Shown: positions 56,621-64,000 of the stretch, piece by piece | How the letters are laid out: every line of letters begins with the position of its first letter | How positions within the stretch are numbered: the first letter of the stretch is position 1 | NCBI RefSeq assembly: GCF_018623035.1 | Contig: NZ_CP076023.1 | Span: 1,612,001-1,676,000 of the forward strand | Length of the DNA stretch: 64,000 nt | Reading direction: 5' to 3' | Source of the DNA: Cellulomonas dongxiuzhuiae | Lineage (GTDB): Bacteria > Actinomycetota > Actinomycetes > Actinomycetales > Cellulomonadaceae | Made by a program: the position numbers and the translations under genes | The notes under the pieces: model-generated | Seen by the model: only the letters and a program-made list of their open reading frames with translations | Told to the model about the DNA's origin: nothing | Databases searched by the model: none

Positions 56621-59600
56621 TCATGAGGCCTGCAGCCGCAGACCGCGCGGCGTCGTGAGGAACCCGGCGGCGGTCAGCGCGGTCGCGGCGGGCGACGCGA
56701 GCACGTCGGAGGACAGGACCTGGGCGCCGTCGATGCGCTCGACCGTGAGCCTGCCGACGTGCCGGGTGCGCGTGGTGCCGACCAGCGCGGCGGCAGCGGC
56801 GGTGAGGACGGCTGCGTCGTCGGTGAAGGTCAGCAGCGTGCGCCCGCCCCGCTCGAGGTACATCGCCAGGGCGCCGTCGACGAGCGTCACCAGCGCGCCG
56901 GCCTTGCGGCCGGGACGGTGGCGGGCCGCGTCGCGTCCCTCGGGCACGTCGGGCCACGCCAGCGCGGCACCGTAGGGGTTGGCGGGGTCGGTCGCCGCCA
57001 GCACGACGACCGACGGCGTGTCGCGCGCCGACGAGGGCGTGATGGTCCCGTCCGACCACGTGGCGGGCCCGGCGGGCGCGCCCCAGGCGGGCGGTGGGAC
57101 GTCCTGCCAGGGCAGGTGCGGGCCGGCAGGGGGCGCCTCACGCCGGTCGGCCGCGCGCTCGCGCGCCCGCTCGACCACGTCCGCGTCTGCCCGCAGGCGG
57201 TCGACCGCTCCCGGCAGGGCGAACTGCGAGCCGCCGAGCCGCTCGACGAAGTAGCCGCGCCGCACCTGCCCGGCCTGCTCGAGCGCGGCGAGCACCCGGT
57301 ACACGGGCGCGAAGCGACCCCCGATGCCCTCGGCGGGGGCCACCGCCCGGGTGAGCACCCCGTGCCGGTCGAGCAGCTGCGCGGCGAGCGCGTGCGCGCG
57401 CACGGTCACGTCGGGCTCACGCGCGGGCAGGAGGGACCAGCGCCCCGCCCCGGGACCCGCCGCGGCGCCGGCGGCACGCGCGTGGGCGCCGTCGCGCACG
57501 GACGGCGGCAGGCCGAGCCGCCCGCCCGCCCGCAGCCCGAGGCGCGGCCGCAGCGGCCGGCCGCGCGCCGGTGCGCTGCGGGTGCGGTGCGCGGTGGGCC
57601 CTCCTGCGAGCCAGGCGCGCAGCGGGCCGAGCCCGTCGTTGCTCACGCGGCCGGCCCACACGAGGTCCCACAGCGCGGCGAGCACGCCGGCGGCGTCGGG
57701 CGGCGCGTCCTCGCCCAGCCACAGCGCCTCCACCCGGTCGACGAGCGCGCCCAGGAACCAGGCGCCCCCACCCTCGAGCGCTGCCAGGACGGCGCGATGC
57801 ACGGGGCCGGCGGCCGTCGCGTCGGGGTCGTCGAGGTCCGGGACGGGCGCCAGCGTCAGGTCGGCGACGGCGGCCGGGTGCAGCGAGACGAGCCCGTCGT
57901 GCCCCGCCAGCGGGGAGTGACCGGCCCACAGCACCTCGCCGGCCGACATGAGCTCGTCGAGCATCCCCGGCACGTAGTCCGGCACGCGGGCCGGCAGGAC
58001 GTGCGACTCGAGCGCGGACGCCGGCACCGCGAAGCCGGCGAGCTGCTCGACGACGCGGGCCACCGCGTCGACCCCCCGCAGACCGCTCGGCCGGCGGCCG
58101 ACGACCTGCACGCCCTGCCAGGACGGGAGGAACACGCCGAGGGCCTGGGGGTCGACGGGCTCGACCTGTGCGCGCAGCGCGGCGAGCGAGCGCTGGCGCA
58201 GGCGACGCAGGACGTCCGCGTCGCAGAACTCGTCACCGGTGCCACCCAGGACGTCGGGGCGCAGCCGTCCCTGCACCAGCACCCGGGAGCTCTCGAGCCT
58301 GCGCAGGACCTCGGTGACCACCGCGATGCCGAGCCCGAACCGGGCGGCGGCCTGCGCGGCGGGGAACGGGCCCCGCGTGCGGGCATGACGGCGCAGGAGG
58401 TCCGCGAGCGGGTCCGGCAGCACCTCGGTGAACACCTCGGGCACACCGACGGGCAGGGCGACCCCGAGCGCGTCACGCAGGCGCCCGGCGTCCTCCACGG
58501 CGGCCCACTGCTCGGCGCGGTCGGCAGGCACGCCGGCGAGGCGCACGCGGATCGCACGACGCGCCGCCGCGAGCTCGTCGAGCCACGCGGGGACGTCGTC
58601 GCGCACCTCGGGCCGCGTGCGGGCCGCGACGTCCGCGGCCGTCAGCGGCCCGTGCCGCCGCAGCACGTCCGCGACCTGCTCGAGCGAGCCCGCCTGCCGG
58701 TCCGGGGCCGTGCCCCCGAGCTCCGCCTCGGTGCGCTCGACCGCCTCGGGGTCCAGCAGGTCCGCGAGCTGGGACTCACCGCCCGTCCCGAGCAGCTCCG
58801 CCAGCAGCGTCGGGTCGAGCGTGAGCGCGGCGGCCCGGCGCTCCGCGAGCGGCGCGTCACCCTCGTACAGGAACTGGGCCGTGTAGCCGAAGAGCAGCGA
58901 CTGGGCGAAGGGTGAGGGGTGCGGCGTCGTGACCTCGACGACGCGCACCCGTCCGGCCCCGACGTCGCGCATCAGCCCGATGAGCGCCTCGGTGTCGAAG
59001 TCGTCCTGGAGGCACTCGCGCACCGCCTCGAGCAGGATCGGGAAGTCGGGGAACCGCGCGGCGACCTCGAGCAGCTGGGCCGCGCGCTGCCGCTGCTGCC
59101 ACAGCGGCTGGCGCCGGTCCGGGCGGCGCCGGGGGAGCAGCAGCGCCCGGCCGGCGGCCTCGCGGAAGCGCGCCGCGAACATCGCGGACGCGCCGAGCTC
59201 GTCACGGACCGACGCCAGGACCTCGTCGGGGTCCAGCAGCAGGTCCTCGAGCGTGAGGCGCGGGCCGGCGTCCGCGCCGGCCTCGTCGTCCCATCCCACG
59301 TCGGCCGCACCGTCCAGCACGTCGGGCAGGCGCAGCACGATGCCGTCGTCGGCGTGCATGGCGGCGGCGTCCACGCCGTACCGCTCGCGCAGGCGTGCCG
59401 CGAGCACGAGCGCCCAGGGCGCGTGCACGCGAGCCCCGTACGGCGAGTGCAGCACGATGCGCCAGTCGCCCAGCTCGTCCCGGAAGCGCTCGACGACGAC
59501 CACGGTGTCGCTCGGCAGCTGGCCCGTCGCCTCCTGCTGGTCGCGCAGGTAGGCGAGCAGGTTGTCGGCCGCCCAGGGGTCCAGGCCGGCACCCTCGACC

Positions 59601-61705
59601 CGCGCCCGTGCACCGGCGTCGGGCAGGGCTCCCACCTCGCGCACCCACGCGCCGACGGCGCGGCCGAGCTCGGCGGGACGGCCCCGGGCGTCGCCCTTCC
59701 AGAAGGGCAGCCGGCCCGGGACGCCCGGTGCCGGCGTGACGAGCACGCGGTCGGGCGTGATGTCCTCGATGCGCCACGTGCTCGAGCCGAGCGTGAACGT
59801 GTCCCCGACGCGGGACTCGTAGACCATCTCCTCGTCGAGCTCGCCGACCCGCTTGCCGCCGCGCAGGCGGCCGCCGGACCGCTCGGCGTCGGCGGGGACG
59901 TCGGACGTCTCGCCGCCGCCCGCGAGGAACACGCCGAACAGGCCGCGGTCCGGGATGGTGCCCCCGCTCGTCACGGCGAGGCGCAGCGCCCCGGGACGTC
60001 CCGAGACCACGTCGGCGACGCGGTCCCAGACGATGCGCGGACGCAGCTCGGCGAAGTCCTCGGACGGGTACCGCCCCGCGAGCATGTCGAGCACCGCGTG
60101 CAGCGTCGCGTCACCGAGCCGCGCGAACGGCGCCGCGCGGCGCAGCACGCGCGCGAGGTCCTCGACGGGCCAGTCGTCGACCGCGACCATCGCGACCACC
60201 TGCTGGGCGAGCACGTCGAGGGGGTTCGCCGGGACCGACAGGGCCTCCAGCTCGCCGGTGCGCATGCGCTGGGCCGTCACGGCGGCGGGCACGAGCTCGC
60301 CGCGGTGGGTCGGGAAGACCACGCCGCGCGACACGGCGCCGACCTGGTGACCCGCGCGGCCGACGCGCTGCAGCCCGCTCGCGACGGAGGGCGGGGCGCC
60401 GACCTGCACGACCAGGTCGAGCGCCCCCATGTCGATGCCGAGCTCGAGCGAGCTCGTCGCCACCACCGCGGGCAGCCGGCCCGCCTTGAGCTCGGTCTCG
60501 GTGCGGGTGCGCTCGGCGCGGCTCATCGACCCGTGGTGCGCGCGCGCGACGATCGTGCCGGCGTCGCGCGTGTCGACCCCGGCGGACGTCCCTGACTGCC
60601 CGGGCACGGCGGCGGCGCGCACCGCCCCGGGGTCGGGAGGCTGCGCCCCCTGGCGCTCCGCCCACACCTCGTTGATGCGTGCGGTGAGCCGTTCGGCCCC
60701 GCGCCGCGAGTTGGTGAACACCAGCGTGGAGCGGTGGGCCGCCACGAGGTCCACGACCCGCTCCTCGACGTGCGGCCAGATCGAGGCTCGCGGCCGCTCG
60801 GCGTCCGGTGCGGCGGGTGCCGTCCCCGGTGCGGGTGCGCCGAAACCCGCGAGGTCGGGGTCGATGCCCGGGCCGCCGTAGCGGTTGACCGTGCCCGGGG
60901 TCGTGCCCGCGGCGCCCGGGCGGGCGGCGGCCGCGAGGTCCCCGAGGTCGGGCACGGGGACCACGACCTGGACCTCGATGACCTTCTGGGACGGTGGCTG
61001 CACGACGACGACGGGGCGACCGCCGTCGTCCGGCTGACGCGCGCCGCCCAGGAACGCCGCGACGGCGTCGACCGGACGCACGGTGGCCGACAGGCCGACC
61101 CGCTGCGCCGGGCCCGGCCCGCCCTCGCCGGCGAGCAGCGCGTCGAGCCGCTCGAGGCTCACCGCGAGGTGCGCACCGCGCTTCGTCCCCGCGACGGCGT
61201 GGATCTCGTCGACGATGACGGTGCGCACGCCCGCGAGGCCGCGCCGCGCTCCCGACGTCAGCACGAGGTAGAGCGACTCGGGCGTCGTGATGAGCACGTC
61301 CGGCGGCGTGGTCGCGAAAGCCCGCCGTTCCGCAGGCGGCGTGTCGCCGGTGCGGATGCCGACCGTGACCTCCGGCAGGGTCGTGCGCAGGCGCGTCGCG
61401 GCCTGCCGGATGCCCACCAGCGGCGAGCGCAGGTTGCGCTCGACGTCCGTCGCGAGGGCCTTCAGGGGTGAGACGTAGACCACCCGGCACCGCTCGGCCG
61501 GGTCGGCCGGGGGTGCGCCGGTCAGGAGCCCGTCGAGCGCCCACAGGAACGCCGCGAGCGTCTTGCCGGACCCGGTGGGTGCCACCACCAGGGCGTGGTC
61601 ACCGCCCGACACCGCCTCCCAGGCACCGAGCTGCGCGGCCGTGGGCGCGTCGAACGCACCCGTGAACCACGTACGGGTCGGCTCCGAGAAGCGGTCGAGC
61701 ACCAC
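56621..61705 (-). CDS. lhr: Lhr family ATP-dependent DNA/RNA helicase
   Basis: A 1694-residue superfamily 2 helicase that moves 3'-5' on single-stranded DNA in a DNA repair response. The core has the Q-motif region PTAAQLGAWEAV, Walker A APTGSGKT (42-49) and VIVDEIHAVAGTKRGAHL near 165. Motif VI lies in LQRVGRAGHQVG, followed by the winged helix and Lhr core domain. A long C-terminal extension (beyond about 900) of the large-Lhr type contains winged-helix-like repeats. The first GTG at 61705 is preceded by CACAAT at 6 nt, suggesting a leaderless mRNA. nei2 follows. Confidence 0.94.
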   Translation of the reverse strand: MVLDRFSEPTRTWFTGAFDAPTAAQLGAWEAVSGGDHALVVAPTGSGKTLAAFLWALDGLLTGAPPADPAERCRVVYVSPLKALATDVERNLRSPLVGIRQAATRLRTTLPEVTVGIRTGDTPPAERRAFATTPPDVLITTPESLYLVLTSGARRGLAGVRTVIVDEIHAVAGTKRGAHLAVSLERLDALLAGEGGPGPAQRVGLSATVRPVDAVAAFLGGARQPDDGGRPVVVVQPPSQKVIEVQVVVPVPDLGDLAAAARPGAAGTTPGTVNRYGGPGIDPDLAGFGAPAPGTAPAAPDAERPRASIWPHVEERVVDLVAAHRSTLVFTNSRRGAERLTARINEVWAERQGAQPPDPGAVRAAAVPGQSGTSAGVDTRDAGTIVARAHHGSMSRAERTRTETELKAGRLPAVVATSSLELGIDMGALDLVVQVGAPPSVASGLQRVGRAGHQVGAVSRGVVFPTHRGELVPAAVTAQRMRTGELEALSVPANPLDVLAQQVVAMVAVDDWPVEDLARVLRRAAPFARLGDATLHAVLDMLAGRYPSEDFAELRPRIVWDRVADVVSGRPGALRLAVTSGGTIPDRGLFGVFLAGGGETSDVPADAERSGGRLRGGKRVGELDEEMVYESRVGDTFTLGSSTWRIEDITPDRVLVTPAPGVPGRLPFWKGDARGRPAELGRAVGAWVREVGALPDAGARARVEGAGLDPWAADNLLAYLRDQQEATGQLPSDTVVVVERFRDELGDWRIVLHSPYGARVHAPWALVLAARLRERYGVDAAAMHADDGIVLRLPDVLDGAADVGWDDEAGADAGPRLTLEDLLLDPDEVLASVRDELGASAMFAARFREAAGRALLLPRRRPDRRQPLWQQRQRAAQLLEVAARFPDFPILLEAVRECLQDDFDTEALIGLMRDVGAGRVRVVEVTTPHPSPFAQSLLFGYTAQFLYEGDAPLAERRAAALTLDPTLLAELLGTGGESQLADLLDPEAVERTEAELGGTAPDRQAGSLEQVADVLRRHGPLTAADVAARTRPEVRDDVPAWLDELAAARRAIRVRLAGVPADRAEQWAAVEDAGRLRDALGVALPVGVPEVFTEVLPDPLADLLRRHARTRGPFPAAQAAARFGLGIAVVTEVLRRLESSRVLVQGRLRPDVLGGTGDEFCDADVLRRLRQRSLAALRAQVEPVDPQALGVFLPSWQGVQVVGRRPSGLRGVDAVARVVEQLAGFAVPASALESHVLPARVPDYVPGMLDELMSAGEVLWAGHSPLAGHDGLVSLHPAAVADLTLAPVPDLDDPDATAAGPVHRAVLAALEGGGAWFLGALVDRVEALWLGEDAPPDAAGVLAALWDLVWAGRVSNDGLGPLRAWLAGGPTAHRTRSAPARGRPLRPRLGLRAGGRLGLPPSVRDGAHARAAGAAAGPGAGRWSLLPAREPDVTVRAHALAAQLLDRHGVLTRAVAPAEGIGGRFAPVYRVLAALEQAGQVRRGYFVERLGGSQFALPGAVDRLRADADVVERARERAADRREAPPAGPHLPWQDVPPPAWGAPAGPATWSDGTITPSSARDTPSVVVLAATDPANPYGAALAWPDVPEGRDAARHRPGRKAGALVTLVDGALAMYLERGGRTLLTFTDDAAVLTAAAAALVGTTRTRHVGRLTVERIDGAQVLSSDVLASPAATALTAAGFLTTPRGLRLQAS

Positions 61706-61711
61706 CGGGCC

Positions 61712-61717
61712 ATTGTG
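61712..61717 (-). promoter_or_regulatory. -10 hexamer of lhr (leaderless)
   Basis: CACAAT on the minus strand ends 6 nt before the GTG at 61705, as for the GNAT gene at 15.9 kb. Confidence 0.45.
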
Positions 61718-61758
61718 TCGGCACGGGCTGACACGCGCGCGGTCCGGCCTGCCGGTGG

Positions 61759-61764
61759 CACGCT
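61759..61764 (+). promoter_or_regulatory. -10 hexamer of the DUF3046 gene (leaderless)
   Basis: CACGCT ends 6 nt before the GTG at 61771. It faces away from the lhr promoter, 41 bp apart. Confidence 0.4.
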
Positions 61765-61770
61765 GGTGCC

Positions 61771-62013
61771 GTGAGGAACCGCGAGCTTGCCGACCTGGTC
61801 GCCGACGTGCTGGGCCCCGTCGAGGGCCGGCTCCTGCTCGAGGAGCTCGTCCTCGGTGCCCTCGGCGACCGCACGGGCGCCGCCGCCCTCGCCGACGGGG
61901 TCGAGCCGCGCGACGTGTGGCACGCGCTGTGCGACGCGCTCGGCGTCCCCGAGTCCGCGCGCTGGGGGACGGACCAGCACCGGCAGGCGCCGCCCCGGCA
62001 CGCGGGGCGCTGA
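61771..62013 (+). CDS. DUF3046 family protein
   Basis: An 80-residue protein. The segment LADLVADVLGPVEGRLLLEELVLGALG and the following DGVEPRDVWHALCDALGVPES match DUF3046, whose mycobacterial member (Rv2738c) is encoded close to recA/recX. No activity is known. No recA is inside the window, but it may lie beyond the right edge. The stop is five bases before the next GTG. Confidence 0.85.
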   Translation: MRNRELADLVADVLGPVEGRLLLEELVLGALGDRTGAAALADGVEPRDVWHALCDALGVPESARWGTDQHRQAPPRHAGR

Positions 62014-62018
62014 CCGGC

Positions 62019-64000
62019 GTGGCCGGTGCCCCGGCCGCGCCGGAGGGCGCGCCCCCGCCCGTCGACGGCGACCCCCGCCCCGGGCGGCGGAGCCGCGCGC
62101 GCTGGCTGCCCCGCGTGGTCGACGTCGGCGACGCCCTGTTCTCGCTGGTCGTCACGGCGCTCGGCCTGGGCGCCGCGGTCGCGCTCGTCGACGGGGTCGC
62201 CCTGACGTCGCCCTGGGGGCTGCTGCTCGCGGCGCTCGCCGTCGGCCTGGGTGACCTGCTGCTGCGTGCCCCGCTGCGGCTGCTCGCGGCGGTCGCGGGC
62301 GCCGGGGGAGCGCTGGTCGCCGGTGTGGCGGCGCAGGTGCTCGTCGTGTGGGTGGCCCTGCGCCTGGTCCCGGGCGTGACGCTGACGTCCGGGTGGTCGG
62401 TGCTGTGGGTGCTCCTGCTCACGTCCGTGGTCATGGCCGCGGGGCGCTGGGTCTGGGGTGCGAGCGACAACGCGTACGTGGTCGCGGACGTCGTGCGCCG
62501 CGCCCGTCGCCGCACCGGGCCGTCGGCGGGCGCGGGTGCGTCGCGTCCGCCCGGCATGCTCGTCGTGCAGCTCGACGGCGTCAGCGCGCCGGTGCTCGAC
62601 CAGGCCGTGGACGCCGGTCTCGTGCCCACCATGCAGCGCTGGGTCGAGCAGGGCTCCCACCGGGTCGACACGTGGTGGGCGACCGTCCCCTCCACGACGC
62701 CGGCCGCCCAGGCCGGCCTCCTGCACGGGGCCGCGGACCGGATCCCGGCGTTCCGCTGGTGGGACCGCGCGCTGGGCCGCCTGGTGGTGACGAACCACCC
62801 CGACGACGCCGCCCTGGTCGAGGACAGGCTCAGCGACGGTCGGGGCCTGCTGCACGACGGTGGCACCGCCGTCGCCACCATGTTCTCCGGTGACGCGTCG
62901 TCCGCCTTCCTCGTCATGAGCCGCGGGCGCCGGCAGGGCATGGGGCCGGGGCGCGGCTACGCGCGGGTCTTCGCCCGGCCCTTCGTGCTCGCGCGGGCCG
63001 TGACGCTGACCGCCGGCGAGGTCGTCAAGGAGCTCTACCAGGCCCGCCGGCAGTCGGTGCACGACGTGCGCCCGCGCGTGCCGCGCGGCGGGTGGTACGT
63101 CGTCCTGCGCGCGGTGACGAACGTGCTGCTGCGTGACCTGGCCACCTCGCTCGTCGCCGACGCGCTCGTGCGTGGCGACCCGGTCGTCTTCGTCGACCTC
63201 GTGGACTACGACGAGGTGGCGCACCACGCCGGCCCGACGCGGCCCGAGTCGCTCCGGTCGCTCGAGGGCCTCGACCAGGTGCTGCGCGTCCTGGAGGAGG
63301 TCGCCCGCGTCGCACCGCGGGCCTACGACCTGGTCGTGCTGTCGGACCACGGGCAGACGCTGGGCGCGCCGTTCGAGCAGGTCGAGGGGCGCTCGCTGCT
63401 CGACACCGTCCGCGCGCTCATGGCGCAGCCGGGCGCCGACGGTGTGCAGAGCACGGACGGTGAGGACTGGGGGCCCGTCAACGCGCTGCTGAACGGCCTG
63501 CTGGGGCGTCCCGGCGACCGCGTGGTGATGGGGCCGGACGCGGGCGGCGCCCGGCGGCGCGGTCGGACGCGCCACGAGGACGGCGTCCCCCGCGTCCGGG
63601 AGCACGGCCGGGCCCCGGCCGCCCACGGGGACGTGCCGGACGTGGTCGTCGTCGGCTCGGGGAACCTCGGGCTCGTCTGGTTCCCCGGCGGACCGCAGCG
63701 GCTGGTCCTGGAGGACCTCCAGGAGCGGTGGCCGCGCCTCGTGCCCGGCCTGGCGGCCCGCCCGGCGGTCGGCGTCGTCGTGGTCGACTCGCGGGCCCGG
63801 GGGCTGGTCGCGGTCGGTGCCCGCGGCCTGCGGCTCCTGGAGGCCGAGGGCGACGTCGTCGAGGGGGAGGACCCCCTCGCGCCGTACCCGGGCAGGGCGC
63901 GCGCCGACCTGCTGCGCGCCGCGCGGCTGGCGGACACCGGCGACCTGCTGCTCGTCTCCGCCGTCGGGCCCCGCGGTCGCGTGCACGCGTTCGAGGGTCA
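62019..64000 (+). CDS. Holin-like membrane domain fused to alkaline-phosphatase-type phosphodiesterase (partial)
   Basis: The frame is open from the GTG at 62019 to the window end (660 codons, no stop), so the C-terminus is missing. Residues about 30-145 form about four membrane spans resembling the phage holin family 4 (PF04020) module. From about 180 comes a type I phosphodiesterase/alkaline phosphatase-like domain: MLVVQLDGVS with metal Asp186, PSTTPAAQAGLL with the nucleophile region near 226, DLVDYDEVAHHAGP and LSDHGQTLG as further metal sites. The likely role is hydrolysis of a phosphodiester or sulfate at the envelope. The family name does not imply a prophage. Confidence 0.88.
   Translation, partial: MAGAPAAPEGAPPPVDGDPRPGRRSRARWLPRVVDVGDALFSLVVTALGLGAAVALVDGVALTSPWGLLLAALAVGLGDLLLRAPLRLLAAVAGAGGALVAGVAAQVLVVWVALRLVPGVTLTSGWSVLWVLLLTSVVMAAGRWVWGASDNAYVVADVVRRARRRTGPSAGAGASRPPGMLVVQLDGVSAPVLDQAVDAGLVPTMQRWVEQGSHRVDTWWATVPSTTPAAQAGLLHGAADRIPAFRWWDRALGRLVVTNHPDDAALVEDRLSDGRGLLHDGGTAVATMFSGDASSAFLVMSRGRRQGMGPGRGYARVFARPFVLARAVTLTAGEVVKELYQARRQSVHDVRPRVPRGGWYVVLRAVTNVLLRDLATSLVADALVRGDPVVFVDLVDYDEVAHHAGPTRPESLRSLEGLDQVLRVLEEVARVAPRAYDLVVLSDHGQTLGAPFEQVEGRSLLDTVRALMAQPGADGVQSTDGEDWGPVNALLNGLLGRPGDRVVMGPDAGGARRRGRTRHEDGVPRVREHGRAPAAHGDVPDVVVVGSGNLGLVWFPGGPQRLVLEDLQERWPRLVPGLAARPAVGVVVVDSRARGLVAVGARGLRLLEAEGDVVEGEDPLAPYPGRARADLLRAARLADTGDLLLVSAVGPRGRVHAFEG

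Noticed and set aside
56759..58915. A 718-codon plus-strand frame within lhr
   Set aside because: It is the shadow of the lhr reading frame, with Arg/Gly/His-rich filler sequence and no start signal.
62019..64000. Holin-family label as evidence of a prophage
   Set aside because: The domain is fused to a phosphodiesterase and no integrase, capsid, lysin or attachment site is seen nearby; the family name is historical.

Overview
The window is about 64 kb of very GC-rich DNA with dense, short-spaced genes, frequent GTG starts and many GTGA/ATGA stop-start overlaps. Gene order is that of a high-GC actinobacterium: frr-cdsA-rlmN, dxr, rseP-ispG, proS, rimP-nusA-ylxR-infB-rbfA-truB, ribF-rpsO-pnp-M16 peptidase-dapB, thyA-folA, dapA-rnj-ftsK, pgsA-cinA-clgR. 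A 1098-residue secreted GH9 cellulase with the architecture of Cellulomonas fimi CenC points to Cellulomonas or a close relative. Assignments rest on reading translated sequence and motifs; no database search was run.

Layout. 1-3.8 kb: end of frr, then cdsA, rlmN, a four-repeat DivIVA-like protein and dxr. 3.9-13.1 kb: a polyamine uptake and degradation module (FAD amine oxidase, class III aminotransferase and Lrp/AsnC regulator leftward; aldehyde dehydrogenase and potDABC rightward) that separates dxr from rseP. 13.2-21.2 kb: rseP, ispG, a GNAT protein, a small membrane protein, an Fpg/Nei glycosylase, proS and a DUF4439-type lipoprotein. 21.2-28.2 kb: rimP-nusA-ylxR-infB-rbfA, then truB. 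28.3-31.8 kb: cenC with a CebR-type operator, lying between truB and ribF. 31.8-39.2 kb: ribF, rpsO, pnp, an M16 peptidase, an AraC regulator, dapB and a small membrane protein. 39.2-42.4 kb (minus strand): GNAT, azlD/azlC and a gabD-type dehydrogenase. 42.4-46.5 kb: thyA-folA, dapA, rnj. 46.5-55.7 kb: an HTH_42 protein, ftsK, a PAS-GGDEF-EAL protein, a CapA-like protein, pgsA, a CinA-like amidase and clgR. 55.8-64 kb: nei2 and lhr leftward, then a DUF3046 gene and a holin-phosphodiesterase gene cut by the window end.

How the parts fit. dxr and ispG are two steps of the MEP isoprenoid pathway; cdsA and pgsA make phospholipid headgroups; dapA and dapB supply lysine and diaminopimelate; thyA and folA make dTMP and recycle folate. 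The polyamine module would import putrescine or spermidine and convert it to GABA, and the gabD-type enzyme at 40.9-42.4 kb could finish the route to succinate. There is no rRNA, tRNA, CRISPR array, insertion sequence or recognisable prophage, and no gene-free stretch longer than 300 bases.

The most unusual signals are in control regions. About twenty genes have an nAnnnT -10 hexamer only 5-8 nt before the start codon, as expected for leaderless mRNAs. A chain of three overlapping five-codon ORFs sits between ylxR and infB. A 16-codon leaderless ORF overlaps the truB start codon. A cluster of GATCCG-like boxes and a six-copy CACCG tract lie in the polyamine control region, and the divergent gabD and thyA promoters overlap.
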